Source: a bacterium
Lineage (GTDB): Bacteria; Hydrogenedentota; Hydrogenedentia; Hydrogenedentiales; SLHB01
Direction: 5' to 3'
DNA length: 9,742 nt
NCBI GenBank assembly: GCA_024231375.1
Contig: JAAEQP010001386.1
Coordinates: 1-9,742 of the forward strand
This document shows, piece after piece, positions 1 to 5,870 of the stretch (the first letter of the stretch is position 1; each line of letters opens with the position of its first letter). The position numbers and the translations under genes were made by a program. Under the pieces are notes generated by a model that saw only the letters and a list, made by a program, of their open reading frames with translations, made no database searches and had not been told where the DNA came from.

Positions 1-1
1 G

Positions 2-901
2 ATGACCCAGATTCCCGATCATGCACCGCAAACCATCCAGGTGCTGGACGCCGGGCTTCACTGCGCCTGTGCGATTCCGATGGGCGTCAGCATGCATGAA
101 CTGGCGGCAGTCCTCGCCGCCGTCAAGCGCAGTGGCTGCCGGTACATGATGATGGAGCCGAACGTCTATCTTCCTGAGACCCTGTATGTGCAGGATTTGT
201 TACGACGGGGAGAGTTGGGGCGCATTCAATATATGCGCGGTCTGCAATCCTATTTCCTGAACAATACCCACCAACCTTACTGGCGCGGCATCCCGCCTAT
301 GCACTACGTTTCCCACGCCTTCGCGCCGCTGCTGGCCATCGCCAACACGCGTGTCGACCGTGTGCGGTGCCTCGGGTCGGGCTGGATGCGGGACGAATTG
401 CGACAGGTTCACGGGAACCCATACCCGATTGAAACCGCCTTGATGGAGCTTGCTCTGCCCGGAGTGGTGGCCGAGATCGCCATTCACTTCTTCGAGACCG
501 CCGTCTTGCCGCGGGAAGGATTTGATGTGTTTGGCGAGAAGCTGACATTCAAATGGCCTGAATTCCCGGGAGAAAAGCCAGGCGTGTTTCGGTTGGTCAA
601 CCCACAGGGTTTCTTCAGCGACGAAGTCGTGTCGGAAAGAGTCGATGTGCCCAACGTGCCCGAGTCGCTTTCCGAACCCCTGAAAACCCTGTGCCAAACA
701 GAACCGCTGATGTTCTGCGGGTTGGTACACGAATTCGTGCGCAGCATTCTGGAAGACCGGGAGCCTGTGTTGGGTGTGGAACGTTCCTACGATGTCATCG
801 CTCCAGGCATCCTCGCGCACACGTCTGCGATGGAAGAGGGCCGTCGCATCGAAATTCCCAGATACGAGGCTTTCGCGAGCACCAATGCTTGCTACGCGTG
901 A
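2..901 (+). CDS. Gfo/Idh/MocA family oxidoreductase, 5' end outside the window
   Basis: This is the C-terminal part of a probable NAD(P)-dependent sugar or cyclitol oxidoreductase. About 299 residues are visible. The N-terminal Rossmann Gly-rich loop is missing because the gene begins before base 1, so the ATG at base 2 is probably internal. The visible part opens with the end of the nucleotide-binding fold (TQIPDHAPQTIQVLDAG, matching the family TPDHLHAPQ...A..AGKHV pattern). It continues with the substrate domain (MEPNVYLPETLYVQDLLRRG, then a PPMHYVSHAFAPLL segment). The usual E-K-P triad with the catalytic Lys is replaced by A-I-P in CACAIPMG, so activity may differ from typical members. 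It ends in TGA, 111 bases before the next gene, a TIM-barrel isomerase-like protein often paired with this family. Family assignment is good; substrate unknown. Confidence 0.85.
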   Translation: MTQIPDHAPQTIQVLDAGLHCACAIPMGVSMHELAAVLAAVKRSGCRYMMMEPNVYLPETLYVQDLLRRGELGRIQYMRGLQSYFLNNTHQPYWRGIPPMHYVSHAFAPLLAIANTRVDRVRCLGSGWMRDELRQVHGNPYPIETALMELALPGVVAEIAIHFFETAVLPREGFDVFGEKLTFKWPEFPGEKPGVFRLVNPQGFFSDEVVSERVDVPNVPESLSEPLKTLCQTEPLMFCGLVHEFVRSILEDREPVLGVERSYDVIAPGILAHTSAMEEGRRIEIPRYEAFASTNACYA

Positions 902-1012
902 CCCGCACCGTCAAAGGTCATGAGGAATGGCAGAGTAGATTGACGGCCATGGCGGATATGAATAGCATGGACTGGTTGCGGGAAGTGGTGGGGCAGACAA
1001 CGGGAGGCAATC

Positions 1013-1855
1013 ATGATAGAACTCGGCATGCACACGGACAACTGGCGCGCGTTGAGCGGGGGATTCGCTCAGGCGGCGGAGACAGCAGTCAAGTATGGCG
1101 TCAAACACCTCGAGTTTGCCGCGATCCATGGCCAGTACTTCATCCAGGCCATGGGCTATGAACCGGGCATTTCACTGGAATCGAACCCACGCGCGCTGAA
1201 GCGGTACTGCGACGAGCGCGGGCTGAAGATCTCACAGATTGATGGCGCCTATCCCCTGATGGGACCGGACGGCTCGGCCTATGGCGTACCGTATGTCCGG
1301 CAGTGTATCCGGTTCGCGGCCGAACTGGACTGTCCGATGGTGGACACCACGGACGGCGCGGCCGAGATCGCGGGCCTCAGCCGCGATGAAGTCTTCCGCA
1401 TCACGTGCGACAACTACAGGCAGGTGCTGTCCTGGGCGGAGGACTACAAGATTGTCATCAATGTCGAGCCTCATGGTCCCTATACCAATGACGGCGAATT
1501 CATGCTCAAGCTGTTCGAGCATTTCGACTCCGAATGGTTGCGGTGCAACTTCGACACGGGAAACTGCTTCATCGCGGGCCATGATCCGCTGGAGTACTTG
1601 AAGACATTGCAAGCCTACGTGTCGCACTGCCACATCAAGGACGTGAGCGAAGGGTTGGCGGCTGCGGCGCGCGGCGAGGAAACCGGCATTGCGTGCAGCG
1701 AGGTGCCCATCGGCGGCGGCGTGAACGCCGACAACATCGCGAAGTGTATCGCGTTCTTGAAGGAAGCGGACTGGAATGGCGTGGTCTCGCTCGAATGCTA
1801 CGGGGCCGACGAAAACATCCGTCAGAGTGTCGAATTCCTGCGAGCGCTGGTCTGA
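1013..1855 (+). CDS. Sugar phosphate isomerase/epimerase-like TIM-barrel protein (cytosolic)
   Basis: A 280-residue protein of the xylose-isomerase-like TIM-barrel superfamily, the fold of IolE, IolI and hydroxypyruvate isomerase. Candidate metal ligands appear in the expected order: Glu152 (INVEPHG), Asp181 (CNFDTGN), His207 (SHCHIKD) and Glu261 (SLECYG). The position often occupied by His in the DxxH motif is Asn184 here. There is no signal peptide, so it should act in the cytoplasm. The ATG is preceded by GGGAGG at 1002-1007 with good spacing, and the length is normal for the family. It follows the Gfo/Idh/MocA gene and precedes a Tat-exported relative, so it probably acts in the same sugar or polyol pathway. 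The exact reaction (isomerisation, epimerisation, dehydration or a keto-glycoside step) cannot be read from sequence. Confidence 0.87.
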   Translation: MIELGMHTDNWRALSGGFAQAAETAVKYGVKHLEFAAIHGQYFIQAMGYEPGISLESNPRALKRYCDERGLKISQIDGAYPLMGPDGSAYGVPYVRQCIRFAAELDCPMVDTTDGAAEIAGLSRDEVFRITCDNYRQVLSWAEDYKIVINVEPHGPYTNDGEFMLKLFEHFDSEWLRCNFDTGNCFIAGHDPLEYLKTLQAYVSHCHIKDVSEGLAAAARGEETGIACSEVPIGGGVNADNIAKCIAFLKEADWNGVVSLECYGADENIRQSVEFLRALV

Positions 1856-1870
1856 GCGCGACGCCCTGAG

Positions 1871-1875
1871 AGGAG
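1871..1875 (+). promoter_or_regulatory. Ribosome binding site deciding a GTG start
   Basis: AGGAG lies 8 bases before the GTG at 1884. It selects that GTG over in-frame upstream ATG codons inside the preceding gene, and the resulting protein begins directly with a twin-arginine signal peptide. Confidence 0.7.
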
Positions 1876-1883
1876 AACATGCC

Positions 1884-2819
1884 GTGTCACGGAAGACCGA
1901 CCGCCGGACGTTTGTGAAGACCGCGATAGCAGTGTTGGGCGTCATGACGCTGTCGATACAAGCCGGGGGAGCGGAGCCTGCCATGCAGCGGTTGTCGGCC
2001 GCCGACGACGCGGCGGGCAAAGGTTCTGCGTTCTTCCCGCTCTGCATGGATACCCACGACAGCGTGAAGCGGACGCTTGAGGAGCAAGCGTCGCTGCTCA
2101 AAGAACTGGGGTACGACGGGGCGGGGCATCTCTGGTTGGACGGTCTCAGCGAGCGTATCAAGACGCTCGACGCCCACGGCCTTGATCTGTTCCAAGTCTA
2201 CCTGCGCGTAAACATCGCACCCGATGCCACCCCGTACGACCCCCGCCTCGACGAGTCCCTGGCGCTGCTGAAAGGCCGCGACGTCATGCTGGCCTTGCTG
2301 GTGAGCGGAGGCGCCCCTTCCGATCCCGCGGGCGATGCCCGGGCCGTCGCAATCGTTCAAGAGATCGCCGATAAGGCCGCCAAGGCGGGCGTACGGGTCG
2401 TGCTGTATCCCCACTCCGGGGATTGGCTGGAGCGCGTTGAGGATGCGGTGCGCGTCGTAGAGAAGACGGACCGTCCAAACGTGGGCGTCATGTTCAACCT
2501 GTGCCATTGGTTGAAGGTGGACGACGAGAAGAACCTGAAACCGCTGCTGACGTCCGCCATGCCTCATCTGTTCGCGGTGAGCATCCACGGCGCGGATCGC
2601 GCAACGGAAATTCACGCCGGTACGGGCAATTGGATACAGCCCTTGGGCAGTGGATCCTTCGACGTGGGCGCGCTCCTGGATATGCTCCGGGACCTCGGCT
2701 ACCGGGAGCCCATCGGGCTTCAGTGCTACGGAATCCAGGGTGACGCCCGGGATCATTTGACGCGGTCAATGGCCGCCTGGCGCCGATTCACCGAAGGGCG
2801 CAATGCGGACGCACCCTAG
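1884..2819 (+). CDS. Tat-exported sugar phosphate isomerase/epimerase-like TIM-barrel protein
   Basis: Starting from GTG 1884 the protein is 311 residues. Residues 6-12 (DRRTFVK) match the twin-arginine S/T-R-R-x-F-L-K consensus and are followed by a hydrophobic stretch to about residue 26 and AGGAEPA. This predicts export of a folded protein, probably metal-loaded, to the periplasm. The mature part resembles the AP-endonuclease-2-like TIM barrel, with YPHSGDW (His177), FNLCHWLK (Asn205, His208), SIHGAD (His235) and LQCYG near the C-terminus. Gln280 sits where many relatives have the last metal-binding Glu. The frame is open further upstream to ATG 1776, but that extension overlaps the previous gene and hides the signal peptide. 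The stop codon overlaps the stop of convergent hydE. Substrate unknown; a periplasmic carbohydrate or keto-sugar step is plausible. Confidence 0.82.
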   Translation: MSRKTDRRTFVKTAIAVLGVMTLSIQAGGAEPAMQRLSAADDAAGKGSAFFPLCMDTHDSVKRTLEEQASLLKELGYDGAGHLWLDGLSERIKTLDAHGLDLFQVYLRVNIAPDATPYDPRLDESLALLKGRDVMLALLVSGGAPSDPAGDARAVAIVQEIADKAAKAGVRVVLYPHSGDWLERVEDAVRVVEKTDRPNVGVMFNLCHWLKVDDEKNLKPLLTSAMPHLFAVSIHGADRATEIHAGTGNWIQPLGSGSFDVGALLDMLRDLGYREPIGLQCYGIQGDARDHLTRSMAAWRRFTEGRNADAP

Positions 2820-3901
2820 CTGCGCATCCGGCCGCCCTGGCCCGTGCCAATCTCGCGGCCGATGGACATGACGCGTCCGCGCAGGCACATGCGGCACTGA
2901 CCGGCGGTCTCGTTGATGCAGGCCTTGCCGGGGTAGATTTGGTAGCTCTCGCGATACGCTATCGGGGTGAGGTTCGGCATGACGATGTTCGCGCCTCGCT
3001 GAAGACCGAGTTCGCGGCCCGAGTCGCGGTTGATGGTTGCCAAGGCCGTGGTGCTCGGGATATTGGCCTCCGGGCACACGAGCCGCGTCAGCGCCACCAC
3101 CTTGTAGGTCATCAGTTCTGAGTTGGACACCTGATCCTCGGGCGCAACGTCGCGCCGCCATTCGCCCGTGCCCAAGGGCGTGTCGGGATGCGTAATGTAC
3201 GGCCCGACCCCGATCATGTCGAGGTCGAGTTGCCGGAACAGGTCGATGTCTTGCGCGAGATTGGCGTAGGTCTGCCCTGGAATTCCGACCATCACGCCGC
3301 TACCGGCTTCGTAGCCCAACTGCGCCAACGTCTTGAGAATTTCAACGCGATCCGACCCTAGCCGCGACGGCAGGTCCGGATGAATCAGCTTGTACAGGTC
3401 CGGGTCCGACGTTTCGAAGCGCAGCAGATACCGGTCCGCGCCCGCTTCGCGCCACGCGACGAGGTCCTCGTCCGGGCGTTCGCCCAGACTGAGTGTCACG
3501 GCCAGCGGCGTCTCGCGTTTGATGCGGCATATCAGGTCGGTGAGCCACTCGCGCGTAAGCCCGTAGTCTTCGCCTGCCTGCATGACGACCGTGCCGTAGC
3601 CGTACTCGACGGCTTCGCCCACGCACGCCATGATTTCATCTTCGGGCATGCGGTAGCGTTCGATGTCGCCGTTCGACACCCGCAACCCGCAGTACCCGCA
3701 GGACCGGGCGCAGTAGTTGGAAATCTCGATCAGACCGCGCAGATGCACGGCGTTGCCGACCTTCTCCGCGCGGACCGCGTCCGCCGCGTCCCACAGTTCC
3801 TGAAGACGCGCTTCATCGTCTTCGCGTAGCCAAGCCTCGATGGCGGCTTGGTCAAGGTTCGTCTCAAGACTTGCTGTTGGCTTCAGTGTCTGTTCCGTCA
3901 C
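2816..3901 (-). CDS. hydE: HydE, [FeFe]-hydrogenase H-cluster radical SAM maturase
   Basis: HydE is a radical SAM enzyme of H-cluster assembly that acts on the organometallic product of HydG on the way to the 2Fe subcluster. From GTG 3901 the protein has 361 residues, close to known HydE proteins (about 350). The SAM-cluster motif CARSCGYC gives Cys64, Cys68 and Cys71 in a CX3CX2C pattern. A second CX7CX2C motif (Cys328, Cys336, Cys339) matches the accessory 4Fe-4S site found in only some HydE proteins. Other family signatures are VVMQAGEDYG, LSLGERP and MVGIPGQTYANLAQDI. The GTG is preferred because GAGAGGG lies 7 bases upstream. An in-frame ATG at 3934 would add 11 residues encoded partly by the edge of the intergenic repeat. 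It is the last gene of the maturation cluster and converges on the plus-strand sugar genes. Confidence 0.96.
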   Translation of the reverse strand: MTEQTLKPTASLETNLDQAAIEAWLREDDEARLQELWDAADAVRAEKVGNAVHLRGLIEISNYCARSCGYCGLRVSNGDIERYRMPEDEIMACVGEAVEYGYGTVVMQAGEDYGLTREWLTDLICRIKRETPLAVTLSLGERPDEDLVAWREAGADRYLLRFETSDPDLYKLIHPDLPSRLGSDRVEILKTLAQLGYEAGSGVMVGIPGQTYANLAQDIDLFRQLDLDMIGVGPYITHPDTPLGTGEWRRDVAPEDQVSNSELMTYKVVALTRLVCPEANIPSTTALATINRDSGRELGLQRGANIVMPNLTPIAYRESYQIYPGKACINETAGQCRMCLRGRVMSIGREIGTGQGGRMRS

Positions 3902-3902
3902 G

Positions 3903-3915
3903 CTCCTACCCTCTC
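3903..3915 (-). promoter_or_regulatory. Ribosome binding region of hydE
   Basis: On the minus strand GAGAGGG (3915-3909) is followed by TAGGAGC and then GTG (3901-3899). The 7-base spacing supports the GTG start over the ATG at 3934. A second GGAG at 3906-3903 is too close to the start to be optimal. Confidence 0.65.
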
Positions 3916-3928
3916 GAATCGTTTGTGA

Positions 3929-4034
3929 CGCCATGCGTAGGCCGCGAAAAGGCCTGGGACAGTCCCGTCTACGTCCGCCTGCGGCGGACTCCGCTTGGTA
4001 CAGGTCCCGCGCGGCGCGGGTTCCCGGCTTTTCG
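3929..4034 (-). repeat. Structured intergenic repeat, copy A (hydF-hydE spacer)
   Basis: This 106-base segment aligns without gaps to 7350-7455, with differences only at 3934, 3935, 3938, 3952, 3971, 3981, 4016 and 4028. It is rich in inverted repeats. A closing stem pairs CGAAAA (3945-3950), GCC (3952-3954) and GGGA (3956-3959) with TCCC (4022-4025), GGC (4026-4028) and TTTTCG (4029-4034), leaving single-base bulges at 3951 and 3955. A perfect 7-bp hairpin lies at 3973-3989 (GTCCGCC/GGCGGAC, 3-base loop) and a 6-bp hairpin at 4006-4020 (CCCGCG/CGCGGG). GGGACAGTCCC at 3956-3966 is an alternative local pairing. It sits between the hydF stop and the hydE start, so it would be transcribed with the operon. 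No T-tract follows the strong hairpins. The strand given is that of the operon. Confidence 0.88.
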
Positions 4035-4082
4035 CTCCGTCACGCTCCGAATCCCTCGCGTCGTTCGTCGTACTGCGCTTCA

Positions 4083-5342
4083 CTAGCTGTTCGGGGACCC
4101 CGCAGCCTCCGTGGCCGTTGCCTCTTTGTACACCTCGAGCGCGGCCGGGAAGGGTTCCAAGGCCCGTTCGAAAATGCCCAGACTGTAGGCGATCGTTAGC
4201 CCGTAGTTGGTAATGGGGATGCTTGCTTCTTTGCATTGGACAATCCGGCTCAACATGGCCCGCCGGTTCGCCGTACACGCTCCACAATGCACCACCAGGT
4301 TGTAGGGGGTCACGTCCTCCGGGAAATCATGCCCCTGGACGTGATCGAATTCGAGTTTGCCGCCCACATACTGGGTGAGCCACCGAGGGATCTTCACGCG
4401 CCCGATGTCTTCCCCAATGGGATGATGGCTGCAATGCTCCGCCACCAGGATACGGTCGCCGGCTTGGAGCTTGTCGATGGCGAGCGCGCCGGCTACCTGG
4501 GTCGGCAGGTCGCCCCGGAACCGCGCAAAGAGAATCGAAAAACTGGTGATGGGAACGTCGCGCGGCGTATCGGCCGCCACTTTCAAGAAGGCCTGCGAAT
4601 CGGTTACGACCAGTTTCGGCGGCCGGTTCAGGCGATCCAAAGCATCACGCAATTCGCGTTCTTTCACCACCATGCAATAGGCATCGCTGTCGAGGAGGTC
4701 GCGAATCGACTGGACCTGCGGCATGATGAGACGGCCCTTGGGCGCTTCCTTGTCGATAGGCACCACCAACACGGCCATTTCGCCCGGACCGACCAGGTCG
4801 CCGAGGATGGTGGGGTTGTTGACGAATTCCTCGGGCGCGTTGTCCAGCAAGGCCTGGCGGAAATCCAGGATGCCTTGTCCCTTCTCGGCGACAGTCCGTA
4901 CCGTCGGGATGTCGCGTTCTTCGAGATCGTCCAACATCGCCGCGTCGGGCTCGGCCAGGTCCGTCTTGTTGATGACCACCACCACCGGAATCTCGCGGCT
5001 GGTCATCTCGTCCAGGATTTGGCACTCAAACTCGCCCCACAGGCCGGCTTCGGTCACGAGAACGCCCAAGTCGGTACGTGCGAACACTTGGCGTGTCTTC
5101 TGAATGCGCAAATCGCCCAACGCGCCCACATCATCGATGCCCGCCGTGTCAATGAACAGCACCGGTCCGAGGGGGAGGAGTTCCATCGGTTTCTCGACAG
5201 GATCGGTGGTGGTGCCGGCGAAATCGGACACAATCGACACCTGCTGCCGGGTTATTGCGTTAAGCAGACTCGACTTGCCGACGTTCCGCCTGCCGAACAG
5301 GCCGATGTGAAGCCGAAACGATTTTGGTGCGCGCATGGCCAT
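4083..5342 (-). CDS. hydF: HydF, [FeFe]-hydrogenase H-cluster maturation GTPase and scaffold
   Basis: HydF carries the 2Fe precursor and delivers it to apo-HydA. The 419-residue protein has the full three-part layout. The N-terminal GTPase domain has a P-loop GRRNVGKS (17-24), a GTTTD switch (43-47), DTAG (65-68) and NKTD (125-128). A middle dimerisation region follows. The C-terminal cluster-binding domain has the signature C-x-H (Cys304, His306), then His352-Cys353-x2-Cys356, the site of the 4Fe-4S cluster. The length matches characterised HydF proteins (about 400). The ATG at 5342 has AGGA about 10 bases upstream; a second Met at residue 3 is an alternative start. It follows the membrane-protein gene after a 59-base AT-rich spacer that may hold its own promoter, and it precedes repeat copy A and hydE. 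Confidence 0.96.
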   Translation of the reverse strand: MAMRAPKSFRLHIGLFGRRNVGKSSLLNAITRQQVSIVSDFAGTTTDPVEKPMELLPLGPVLFIDTAGIDDVGALGDLRIQKTRQVFARTDLGVLVTEAGLWGEFECQILDEMTSREIPVVVVINKTDLAEPDAAMLDDLEERDIPTVRTVAEKGQGILDFRQALLDNAPEEFVNNPTILGDLVGPGEMAVLVVPIDKEAPKGRLIMPQVQSIRDLLDSDAYCMVVKERELRDALDRLNRPPKLVVTDSQAFLKVAADTPRDVPITSFSILFARFRGDLPTQVAGALAIDKLQAGDRILVAEHCSHHPIGEDIGRVKIPRWLTQYVGGKLEFDHVQGHDFPEDVTPYNLVVHCGACTANRRAMLSRIVQCKEASIPITNYGLTIAYSLGIFERALEPFPAALEVYKEATATEAAGSPNS

Positions 5343-5371
5343 GAGTTGTGATTCCTACTGCTATACCAAGT

Positions 5372-5385
5372 CTTTACATCTAAAG
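5372..5385. promoter_or_regulatory. AT-rich dyad upstream of hydF, possible operator
   Basis: CTTTA-N4-TAAAG is a perfect 5-bp dyad in the 59-base gap between the membrane-protein gene and hydF, 30-43 bases before the hydF ATG. The gap is clearly more AT-rich than the rest of the window. The N4 spacing is that used by CRP/FNR-family sites, but the half-site is not the FNR consensus (TTGAT). I cannot place a convincing -35/-10 pair here. Confidence 0.3.
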
Positions 5386-5401
5386 GTTTTGGATGGGAAG
5401 A

Positions 5402-5866
5402 TTATTCCTGGGGGTAATCGTCCGCCTGAGACATCCAGGCGGTCGTCGGGAAGTGGAGGATGGCGCCCGCGAAGCCTACGCCCATACACGTGAAGGGCCA
5501 CAACAGGTCGCCCGTCATGAAACCCAGCATGAGACCAATGAGCCCGGCGCTCTCGCACCACACCATGATGACGATCATGACTCGCGCGCGGGTCATCAGT
5601 GTGTTGTCGCGGCCGAGCATGCTCGATTCCAGAACCCTTCGGAATGCAAACGAGGCCGCCACAATCACGGCGCCAAGTCCGGCCGCCAAGGGTCCAGCGA
5701 CGCCGATGGGAAACACGGGCTCTTCACCGAACCCTGTGTCCGACATAGCCCCGGTGGCAAGCATGAGGTAGAGCACAAAGGCCCAGATGGCGCAGGAAGA
5801 CGCAGTGGACGCACCGATCAATCGCATTCGTGCAGGTGTCATGGATTGGTTGGACAAGTCGCTCAT
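5402..5866 (-). CDS. Four-helix membrane protein of unknown function in the hyd cluster
   Basis: A 154-residue hydrophobic protein with four likely membrane segments near residues 15-40, 54-76, 94-117 and 122-139. I do not recognise the family with certainty. Segments 2 and 3 resemble the helical hairpin of F/V-type ATPase subunit c. Segment 2 is rich in small residues (PLAAGLGAVIVAASFAF), a polar loop with Arg and Asp follows, and segment 3 carries a buried carboxylate, Glu105, in CESAGLIGLMLGF. An extra helix lies on each side. GAGGAAG lies 7 bases before the ATG, and the gene starts only 4 bases after the aspA stop, so it is surely cotranscribed with aspA. Its place between aspA and hydF suggests a link to hydrogenase maturation or ion handling, which is inference. 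Confidence 0.82.
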   Translation of the reverse strand: MSDLSNQSMTPARMRLIGASTASSCAIWAFVLYLMLATGAMSDTGFGEEPVFPIGVAGPLAAGLGAVIVAASFAFRRVLESSMLGRDNTLMTRARVMIVIMVWCESAGLIGLMLGFMTGDLLWPFTCMGVGFAGAILHFPTTAWMSQADDYPQE

Positions 5867-5870
5867 ACTA

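Larger units (their letters stand above)
3894..4048. repeat. 13-bp direct repeats around intergenic repeat copy A
   Basis: TCCGTCACGCTCC occurs at 3894-3906 and again at 4036-4048, an exact 13-base match in the same orientation. The left copy contains the hydE start codon and the GGAG before it. The right copy begins one base after the end of repeat copy A. It may be a trace of insertion or a local duplication of the hydE start region. Confidence 0.6.

Noticed and set aside
1776..1883. Upstream ATG 1776 for the exported isomerase
   Set aside because: It overlaps the 3' end of the previous gene in another frame and would bury the twin-arginine signal about 36 residues into the protein.
1232..2756. 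Open frames on the minus strand opposite the two isomerase-like genes
   Set aside because: They overlap two well-supported genes and show no domain pattern or ribosome binding site.
3902..3934. Earlier ATG start for HydE at 3934
   Set aside because: The extra 11 residues are partly encoded by the edge of the intergenic repeat, and a well-spaced GAGAGGG supports the GTG at 3901.
3973..4020. Repeat hairpins as rho-independent terminators
   Set aside because: The strong GC hairpins are not followed by a T-tract on the minus strand, and further maturation genes lie downstream.
4236..5351. Open frame on the plus strand opposite hydF (371 codons)
   Set aside because: Antisense to HydF, which has intact GTPase and cluster motifs; its composition is typical of a shadow frame.
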